This document shows positions 1 through 4,484 of a stretch of DNA of 6,641 nucleotides, in pieces. Source of the stretch: Parabacteroides sp. GTDB lineage: Bacteria > Bacteroidota > Bacteroidia > Bacteroidales > Tannerellaceae. Position 1 is the stretch's first letter. The number at the start of each line of letters is the position of its first letter. Location: contig DXRF01000178.1 in the NCBI GenBank assembly GCA_019411205.1, positions 1 to 6,641 of the forward strand, written 5' to 3'. Both the position numbers and the translations under genes were made by a program. Below the pieces are notes generated by a model, which was not told where the DNA came from, searched no databases, and saw nothing but the letters and a program-made list of their open reading frames with translations.

Positions 1-52
1 TAAATTTCAAATATTTCAAAGAACTCTTTTAGATTTTAATGGGACAACAATG

Positions 53-75
53 ATGATTTATAACTTATAAATCAT
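53..75. repeat. Near-perfect palindrome in AT-rich intergenic DNA
   Basis: Two 11-bp arms, ATGATTTATAA (53-63) and TTATAAATCAT (65-75), are exact reverse complements around a single C at 64. The right arm contains the ATAAATC word that is repeated in tandem further downstream, so the palindrome is an inverted pair of that word. With a one-base spacer it is better suited to being a protein-binding dyad, or a relic of repeat duplication, than an RNA hairpin. No T-tract follows, so it is not a classic terminator. Function unknown. Confidence 0.6.
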
Positions 76-93
76 GATCACAATGTCTTTCTA

Positions 94-121
94 ATAAATC
101 ATAATTCATAAATCATAAATC
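94..121. repeat. Tandem array of four 7-bp units (ATAAATC)
   Basis: Four consecutive heptamers are visible: ATAAATC (94-100), ATAATTC (101-107, one mismatch), ATAAATC (108-114) and ATAAATC (115-121). A further direct copy lies at 67-73 and an inverted copy (GATTTAT) at 55-61, both inside the palindrome upstream. The array ends about 35 bp before the -7-like box at 156-163, so it lies just upstream of the promoter of the NIPSNAP/esterase pair. It may be a low-complexity intergenic repeat prone to slippage, or a cluster of regulator sites; the sequence alone does not decide. Confidence 0.65.
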
Positions 122-155
122 AAAACAAATATAGAGAAATTACCCCGATATTTTC

Positions 156-163
156 TACCTTTG
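156..163 (+). promoter_or_regulatory. Bacteroidetes-type -7 box for the NIPSNAP/esterase pair
   Basis: TACCTTTG matches the Bacteroidetes sigma-ABfr -7 consensus TAnnTTTG at every fixed position. It lies 42 bp before the ATG at 206, which would give a leader of roughly 35 nt. No clear TTG -33 element is visible at the expected distance upstream, where the sequence is A-rich, so the call rests on one box. The box overlaps an in-frame TTG codon at 161, which argues against that codon being a translation start. Confidence 0.5.
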
Positions 164-205
164 AGGTGTTTACTAACTTATTTTTTATCTAAATTCTATA
201 GAACC

Positions 206-979
206 ATGCAAAGAAGGCATTTCATAAAGCTGACAGGCCTGCTGGCCACTCTTCCGACTATCAAAGGGATAGCTGCAACCTCCGAAAGAACCGCTCCATC
301 CGGAAAACAGCTATACGAATGGCGCATCTATACGCTGGAGGGAGATGCGGACGACCTGGACGGCTTTTTCCGCGATACACTGATCCCGGCCTATAACCGT
401 AAGAATATCAAAGCCGGCGCTTTCGCCCCTTATAAGAAAGAGGAAAAAGAACGGCGTCTGCTGCTGTTCATTTATCCCGACATCACGACTTATCATCAGG
501 TGAAACGGACAATCTGGGACGACACGGTATTCAGAAAAGCGGCACAGCCTTATTTCGACAAGACGGCTCCCAACCCGGCTTACTTCAATTTCGAAAGTTT
601 CCTGTGCGAAGCCTTCGACAAAGTACCTTCCCTTCTGATGCCGGACAAGAGCCGGACGATGTTCGAACTCAGGACGTACCACAGTCCCAACGAAGAGGCC
701 AACCAGCGGAAAGTCGCGATGTTCAATAAAGATGAAATAGATGTTTTCGACAAGGTCGGCATCAACTCCGTTTGCTACGGGGAGGTACTGGCCGGTCCGA
801 TCATGCCGGCGGTGATGTACCTCACCTGGTACAAGGACGAACCGACACGCAATGCCGCCTGGGACAAATTCCGGGCACATCCAGACTGGCAGCGGATCAA
901 GAACCTGCCGGAATATGCCTATACAGCCACCCGGAACACCAGTCTGCTCCTCTCACCATTGCCTTATTCACAGATATAA
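206..979 (+). CDS. NIPSNAP-family protein with Tat-like leader
   Basis: The protein has 257 residues. The N-terminus MQRRHFIKLTGLLATLP (residues 1-17) has a twin-arginine pattern (RRxFIK) followed by a short hydrophobic stretch, and a possible cleavage site near residues 23-24 (GIAA). Export by Tat is therefore likely if the host has that pathway, which cannot be seen here. The mature part reads as two tandem NIPSNAP-like ferredoxin-fold halves: the first begins at YEWRIYTL (37-44) and runs to about 136, the second begins at MFELRTYHS (152-160) and runs to about 250. The repeated aromatic-E-x-R-x-Y opening is the family signature. NIPSNAP domains are small dimeric alpha/beta barrels of unsettled biochemical role, so no reaction is assigned. 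The ATG at 206 is preferred over an in-frame TTG at 161 because the TTG lies inside the promoter box and would put 15 extra residues before the RR motif. The gene is followed after 29 bp by the CE15 esterase, suggesting one operon. Confidence 0.85.
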   Translation: MQRRHFIKLTGLLATLPTIKGIAATSERTAPSGKQLYEWRIYTLEGDADDLDGFFRDTLIPAYNRKNIKAGAFAPYKKEEKERRLLLFIYPDITTYHQVKRTIWDDTVFRKAAQPYFDKTAPNPAYFNFESFLCEAFDKVPSLLMPDKSRTMFELRTYHSPNEEANQRKVAMFNKDEIDVFDKVGINSVCYGEVLAGPIMPAVMYLTWYKDEPTRNAAWDKFRAHPDWQRIKNLPEYAYTATRNTSLLLSPLPYSQI

Positions 980-1008
980 GGAAATTAAAAATAAAAAAAC
1001 CGACAGTT

Positions 1009-2244
1009 ATGAGACAAGCCATATTCCTCCTGTGTCTTTGGAGTTGCAGCCTATTGGTGGGACATGCCCAGGAAGCCGATGAAGCGAATTACGACGAAAG
1101 CAAAATTCCCCCTTACACCCTGCCCGCTCTATTAAAGACTAGCGACGGCCGGGAAATAACAACCGTGCAACAATGGGAACAGATCAGACGCCCGGAGCTG
1201 CTGTCTGTCTTTACCGAACAGGTATACGGAAAGATGCCGGCGGACAAGGTGGATGTGTCCTACAAAAAGTTGGACGACAACCACAGTGCCGTCAACGGCA
1301 GTGCCACGCGCAAACAGATCGAAATCACATTCAGCCATAACGGTATAGAACGGAAAGCCCTGCTGCTGATGTATCTGCCGAACCATGTCAAAACAAAAGT
1401 GCCGGTATTCCTGCATTTCAACTTTCAGGGGAATCAGACAATTTCTTCAGACCCGGACATCATCCCATCTCAACATTCCGACCGTCCACGCGGTAACCAG
1501 ACATCGCGCTGGCCGGTGGAAAAGATCATCGACGCCGGTTACGGGCTGGCCACCGTCCATTACTTCGACTTCTTCCCCGACAGCAAGGACAGATATGCGG
1601 AAAGTATTCTCGCCCTTTTCGGCTATCCAGCTGAAGGAGACATTCCGGCAGACGGCGGACAAGCAATCGCCGCCTGGGCATGGGGGTACAGTCGGGTGAT
1701 GGATTACCTCGAAACAGACTGGCAGGTCGATGCCTCCAAAATCATCCTGATGGGACATTCCCGCTTGGGCAAAACCTCCCTTTGGGCAGGCGCTACCGAT
1801 CCGCGTTTTGCAATCGTCATCTCCAACGAATCCGGATGTGGCGGAGCAGCCCTATCCAGACGGCAGGTGGGTGAAACTGTCAACCGGATCAACCACGCTT
1901 TCCCTCACTGGTTCTGCAAGAATTTCCGCCGGTATAACAAGAAAGAAGGTGAACTGCCGATCGACCAGCACGAGCTATTGGCCCTCATCGCTCCCCGCCC
2001 CCTTTATGTGGCAAGCGCCGAAGAAGACCGTTGGTCCGATCCGAAAGGTGAATTTCTTTCAACCGCATACGCCGGAGAAGTCTATAAGCTCTACGGAATG
2101 AAAGGACTGGAAACGACCACGATGCCGACGGTCAACATGCCGATCATGAACCGTGTCGCCTACCACAATCGTACCGGTGTGCATGATGTGACGGATTTCG
2201 ACTGGGAGAACTACATTAAGTTTGCCGATAAGTGGCTGAAGTAA
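1009..2244 (+). CDS. Secreted CE15-type glucuronoyl esterase (alpha/beta hydrolase)
   Basis: The protein has 411 residues. It opens with a type I signal peptide (residues 1-20, hydrophobic core about 4-17, likely cleavage after GHA at 18-20). The fold is an alpha/beta hydrolase. The nucleophile elbow is GHSRLGK (249-255) with Ser251 as nucleophile, followed by Arg252 and Lys255 as in the CE15 GCSRxGK motif, with His in place of the usual Cys before Ser. Glu274 in ISNES (271-275) sits 23 residues after Ser251, where bacterial CE15 enzymes carry their catalytic acid. His392 in TGVHDVTDFDW (389-399) is the likely catalytic His. Other CE15-like blocks are SGCGGAALSRR (275-285), FPHWF (298-302), ALIAPRPLYVASAEED (325-340) and RWSDPKGEF (341-349). 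Known CE15 members cleave esters between glucuronate of xylan and lignin alcohols; the natural substrate here could be another uronate ester. Similar sequences are sometimes annotated as acetylxylan esterase. The ATG at 1009 is chosen because the signal peptide begins there; an A-rich tract instead of a Shine-Dalgarno precedes it. No strong terminator follows before the rplS promoter. Confidence 0.87.
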   Translation: MRQAIFLLCLWSCSLLVGHAQEADEANYDESKIPPYTLPALLKTSDGREITTVQQWEQIRRPELLSVFTEQVYGKMPADKVDVSYKKLDDNHSAVNGSATRKQIEITFSHNGIERKALLLMYLPNHVKTKVPVFLHFNFQGNQTISSDPDIIPSQHSDRPRGNQTSRWPVEKIIDAGYGLATVHYFDFFPDSKDRYAESILALFGYPAEGDIPADGGQAIAAWAWGYSRVMDYLETDWQVDASKIILMGHSRLGKTSLWAGATDPRFAIVISNESGCGGAALSRRQVGETVNRINHAFPHWFCKNFRRYNKKEGELPIDQHELLALIAPRPLYVASAEEDRWSDPKGEFLSTAYAGEVYKLYGMKGLETTTMPTVNMPIMNRVAYHNRTGVHDVTDFDWENYIKFADKWLK

Positions 2245-2264
2245 AATTTATTTCAGACTGCTAC

Positions 2265-2295
2265 TTGCGTATCAAATAATTATTTCGTTACTTTG
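2265..2295 (+). promoter_or_regulatory. Probable rplS promoter (-33 TTG, -7 TTACTTTG)
   Basis: TTG at 2265-2267 is followed, after 20 bp, by TTACTTTG at 2288-2295, one mismatch from the Bacteroidetes -7 consensus TAnnTTTG. The order and spacing fit the Bacteroidetes -33/-7 architecture. It would start transcription around 2300 and give an rplS leader of about 80 nt. This placement makes rplS transcriptionally independent of the esterase gene upstream. Confidence 0.55.
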
Positions 2296-2318
2296 CATCC
2301 GCTTTGCGTAATCTCTGT

Positions 2319-2334
2319 CGGGACAAGTAGCCCG
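2319..2334 (+). promoter_or_regulatory. Small hairpin in the rplS leader
   Basis: CGGG (2319-2322) can pair with CCCG (2331-2334) around the 8-nt loop ACAAGTAG, within the predicted 5' leader of rplS and about 46 nt before its ATG. The stem is only 4 bp, so it is marginal alone. Ribosomal-protein mRNAs often carry autoregulatory leader structures, but nothing here matches one I can name. The 8-mer CAAGTAGC at 2324-2331 is also complementary to GCTACTTG at 2260-2267, so a read-through transcript could fold differently. Confidence 0.25.
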
Positions 2335-2380
2335 TTATATTGCGTTTCATTAAAAATTACAATTAAAAAGCTATAAAACA

Positions 2381-2728
2381 ATGGATTTAATTAAAGTTGT
2401 AAACGAAGCGTTTGCTACGAAAAAGGAATTTCCTGCATTCAAGAGTGGTGACACTATTACAGTAGCTTACCGTATCAAAGAAGGTAACAAAGAACGTGTC
2501 CAGCAGTACAGAGGTGTCGTAATCCGCATCTCAGGTCATGGTGACAAAAAACGCTTCACAGTGCGTAAGATGTCTGAAAACGTAGGTGTAGAACGTATTT
2601 TCCCGATCGAATCTCCGTTTATCGAAAGCATCACTGTTAACAAGTTTGGTAAAGTACGTCGTGCTAAATTGTATTACCTGCGTGCTCTTACCGGTAAGAA
2701 AGCAAGAATCAAAGAAAGAAGAGTGTAA
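2381..2728 (+). CDS. rplS: 50S ribosomal protein L19
   Basis: The protein has 115 residues, the usual length for bacterial L19. It helps form the interface between the large and small ribosomal subunits in the cytoplasm. Diagnostic blocks are FPAFKSGDTITVAYRI (residues 17-32), QQYRGVVIRISG (41-52), TVRKMSENVGVERIFPIESP (60-79) and the basic tail RRAKLYYLRALTGKKARIKE (93-112), which bind rRNA. The start is fixed by family alignment at MDLIKVV and is preceded by an A/T-rich stretch, as is usual in Bacteroidetes, rather than a Shine-Dalgarno. Base composition is more AT-rich and the codons differ from the flanking genes (many GTA, CGT, AAA codons), consistent with a highly expressed gene. It stands alone between its own promoter and a strong terminator, not in the trmD/rimM cluster common in other phyla. 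Confidence 0.98.
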   Translation: MDLIKVVNEAFATKKEFPAFKSGDTITVAYRIKEGNKERVQQYRGVVIRISGHGDKKRFTVRKMSENVGVERIFPIESPFIESITVNKFGKVRRAKLYYLRALTGKKARIKERRV

Positions 2729-2752
2729 TCTCTGTGGTTCTATTGCCATACG

Positions 2753-2787
2753 AAAAAGCCGTCCGAAATGAATCGGACGGCTTTTTT
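2753..2787. terminator. Bidirectional intrinsic terminator between rplS and the DUF4301 gene
   Basis: GCCGTCCGA (2758-2766) pairs perfectly with TCGGACGGC (2773-2781) around a 6-nt loop. The stem is flanked by AAAAA (2753-2757) and TTTTTT (2782-2787). Read on plus it ends rplS 24 nt after the stop codon. Read on minus the same stem is followed by a U-tract and begins about 3 nt after the stop codon of the convergent DUF4301 gene. One element therefore serves both genes. Confidence 0.93.
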
Positions 2788-2789
2788 GT

Positions 2790-4310
2790 TTATTGATGTT
2801 CCTGCCGCAGCAGATCATTTACCGTCTTAACAGGATTGAAGGTTTCGATAGGCACTTCAACAAAGATTGTATTCCAGTCGCTCATCGCACCATTCCACAA
2901 ACCTGGCAATTCCAATGCTTTCAATTCGAGGCCGTCCTTGCTCTTATAAGAGATAAAGCCGGTATTCTTGTCTACATAATCCGGCAAGTTAAACTTCTCG
3001 CCCTTATAGTTCTTCAACGCGCATACCAGATCCACAGGATTGAAGTGCGTACCCTTTTCGAACATCGCTTTCTTTTCAGGGTCATTCAGGTCGATCTGCG
3101 AGCTTTCAAGAATCTGCAGAGAGACAGTTCCGTCCGGGTTGACAGCAAGGAACGGGCCACCACCCGGCTCACCGACATTCTTCACCATACCGCAGACACG
3201 CAACGGGCGGTTCAGCTTACTCTTAATATAAAGGATCAACTCGGCATCTTCCAACAACTTCGTTTCCGGATTCTTCACGCACAGCTCCTCCTGCAAGAAA
3301 TGAATCATCTCTTCCACCTGGTCGTGCGAATACTTGCCGCTATCGATCAGCTCCAGATACTTGAAGATGCGTTCCTGCAAAGAAACCAGCACACCGGCGA
3401 TCACCTTCTTGAAGATAACGGTCGAGCATTTGAAACTGTCCGGAACCACATTGTCGATGTTCTTGACAAACACCACATCGGCATCCACATCGTTCAGATT
3501 TTCGATCAAAGCACCGTGGCCGCCCGGACGGAACAACAGGTTACCGTTCTTGTCGCGGAACGGATTGTTTGCCATATCGGCAGCAATCGTATCGGTACTC
3601 GGTTTCTGCACGCTGAAAGAAATATCGTATTTGACAGAGAATTTCTCTTCATAATCTCCCACCTTTACAGCAACCAACTGTTCGAACAACGCCTTATGTT
3701 CGGGCGACACCGTGAAATGTATATTCACTTCGCCGGCATTGTTCTTCGCATACATCGCACCTTCGGCCAGATGTTCTTCCATCGCCGTACGGGCTGTCTG
3801 CGGATAAGAATGAAAAAGCAACAGACCTTTCGGAAGCTGTCCGTAGTTCAGTCCTTTCGGCTCCAGCAAGTTAGCAACAACAGCCTTATATTGCCCGAGA
3901 GCAACCAGTGCCGGAATATCTTTCGCTTCATTCCCGATGCAAACCTGGTTCAAGGCATCGTAGAAAGCAAATTTCCTGATGTCATCGAAAAACTTCTTCT
4001 CAAACGCATTCTGAGGCTCGTTATAGTCGGCAGACAGGAATTCATACAGATTCTTGAACATACGGCTTGCCGCACCCGAAGCAGGCACAAACTTCACGAT
4101 CTTCTTATTTTTTGCCAGGTAAGCATCCCAGGCATCCATATAGGTCGCCTGTTTCTCCTGCGGGATTACCATAATCCCTCTCTCGACCGACGCCGAAGCT
4201 GTAATTTCCAGAAAAGGAAACCCTTTCACGAAACAAGCCAACTGCTCTTCAATCTGCTTTTCGCCGATCCCTTTAGCCGCCAGTAACTCTAAGTCTTTCG
4301 CGTTTAACAT
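2790..4310 (-). CDS. DUF4301-family protein, possible UDP-sugar pyrophosphorylase-like nucleotidyltransferase
   Basis: The protein has 506 residues, cytoplasmic by appearance (no signal peptide or membrane segment). It is recognised as DUF4301, a family common in Bacteroidetes with no established reaction. Visible motifs in order are: KFVPASGAASRMFK (residues 73-86), like the glycine-rich N-terminal nucleotide loop of sugar-phosphate nucleotidyltransferases; SFSVQKPSTDTIAAD (231-245); LLFRPGGHGALIENL (258-272); DVVFVKNIDNVVPD (278-291); and GEPGGGPFLAVNPDG (380-394) followed by QILESSQID (399-407). The P-x-GHGAL, NIDNV and E-x-SQI blocks come in the order seen in eukaryotic-type UDP-sugar pyrophosphorylases (PxGxG, VDN, EYSEI). 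This resemblance is my inference by eye, and substrate and activity are unknown. The ATG at 4310 (MLNAKDLELL) is chosen over an in-frame GTG at 4349, because the extra 13 residues are AT-rich leader translation and AAAAGATATACA before the ATG is a typical Bacteroidetes initiation context. The gene converges on rplS and diverges from the RSH gene. Confidence 0.88.
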   Translation of the reverse strand: MLNAKDLELLAAKGIGEKQIEEQLACFVKGFPFLEITASASVERGIMVIPQEKQATYMDAWDAYLAKNKKIVKFVPASGAASRMFKNLYEFLSADYNEPQNAFEKKFFDDIRKFAFYDALNQVCIGNEAKDIPALVALGQYKAVVANLLEPKGLNYGQLPKGLLLFHSYPQTARTAMEEHLAEGAMYAKNNAGEVNIHFTVSPEHKALFEQLVAVKVGDYEEKFSVKYDISFSVQKPSTDTIAADMANNPFRDKNGNLLFRPGGHGALIENLNDVDADVVFVKNIDNVVPDSFKCSTVIFKKVIAGVLVSLQERIFKYLELIDSGKYSHDQVEEMIHFLQEELCVKNPETKLLEDAELILYIKSKLNRPLRVCGMVKNVGEPGGGPFLAVNPDGTVSLQILESSQIDLNDPEKKAMFEKGTHFNPVDLVCALKNYKGEKFNLPDYVDKNTGFISYKSKDGLELKALELPGLWNGAMSDWNTIFVEVPIETFNPVKTVNDLLRQEHQ

Positions 4311-4375
4311 TGTATATCTTTTTAATAAGTTAATAATCAGACACGACACAAGCCCCTGCCGGCCTATGTATATCG

Positions 4376-4383
4376 CAAATGTA
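4376..4383 (-). promoter_or_regulatory. Bacteroidetes-type -7 box for the DUF4301 gene
   Basis: On the minus strand the sequence reads TACATTTG, a full match to TAnnTTTG, followed by C as is common. It lies 65 bp upstream of the ATG at 4310 and predicts a leader of about 60 nt. A clear TTG at the -33 position is not seen. The box is about 40 bp from the putative RSH promoter on the other strand, so the two genes may share control DNA. Confidence 0.45.
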
Positions 4384-4400
4384 TAAAAATACCATTAGAA

Positions 4401-4433
4401 TTGCACTGATATTCGCAGAAAAACTTATTTTTA
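4401..4433 (+). promoter_or_regulatory. Possible promoter for the RSH (relA-like) gene
   Basis: TTG at 4401-4403 and TATTTTTA at 4426-4433 (one mismatch from TAnnTTTG) are separated by 22 bp, within the range for Bacteroidetes -33/-7 promoters. A start point around 4440 would give a leader of about 45 nt that contains the hairpin at 4449-4468. AT-rich DNA gives such matches by chance, so confidence is low. Confidence 0.3.
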
Positions 4434-4448
4434 CGGTATGTTTTACGG
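4429..4448 (+). repeat. Direct repeat TTTTACGG, two copies 12 bp apart
   Basis: TTTTACGG occurs at 4429-4436 and again at 4441-4448, just around the predicted transcription start of the RSH gene. Start-to-start spacing is 12 bp, close to one helical turn, which would place both copies on nearly the same face of the DNA. It could be an operator for a tandem-binding regulator or a chance duplication. Confidence 0.35.
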
Positions 4449-4468
4449 ACAGCCCTCAAACAGGCTGT
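4449..4468 (+). promoter_or_regulatory. Hairpin in the leader of the RSH gene
   Basis: ACAGCC (4449-4454) pairs with GGCTGT (4463-4468) around an 8-nt loop (CTCAAACA), ending 16 nt before the ATG at 4485. TTTT (4441-4444) and AAAA (4469-4472) could extend it past an internal loop. No U-tract follows on plus, so it is not a terminator; its position would allow it to affect ribosome access. Confidence 0.35.
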
Positions 4469-4484
4469 AAAAAGACAGACGACT

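Noticed and set aside
1..3. TAA at the first three bases as the stop codon of an upstream gene
   Set aside because: Nothing before it is visible, so the frame cannot be tested; AT-rich DNA has TAA often.
94..123. Tandem heptamers as a CRISPR array
   Set aside because: Units are 7 bp with no spacers; there are no 25-40 bp repeats and no cas genes.
161..205. TTG at 161 as the start of the NIPSNAP gene, adding 15 residues
   Set aside because: The codon lies inside a full-match -7 box, and the added residues would bury the twin-arginine motif; ATG at 206 gives a normal leader.
772..1008. In-frame extension of the esterase reading frame back to 772
   Set aside because: It overlaps the NIPSNAP gene in another frame, and the signal peptide begins exactly at ATG 1009.
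2296..2380. A known riboswitch or named ribosomal-protein leader before rplS
   Set aside because: The leader is short and AT-rich with only a 4-bp stem; no recognised conserved core could be identified by eye.
2793..4286. Long plus-strand open frame (about 497 codons) opposite the DUF4301 gene
   Set aside because: It is antisense to a clear family protein, has a His/Arg/Gln/Phe-rich composition of the mirror-frame kind, and shows no domain. Its openness follows from codon bias of the real gene.
4311..4349. GTG at 4349 as the start of the DUF4301 gene
   Set aside because: The extra 13 residues are translated from AT-rich leader DNA; ATG at 4310 has a typical A-rich Bacteroidetes initiation context.
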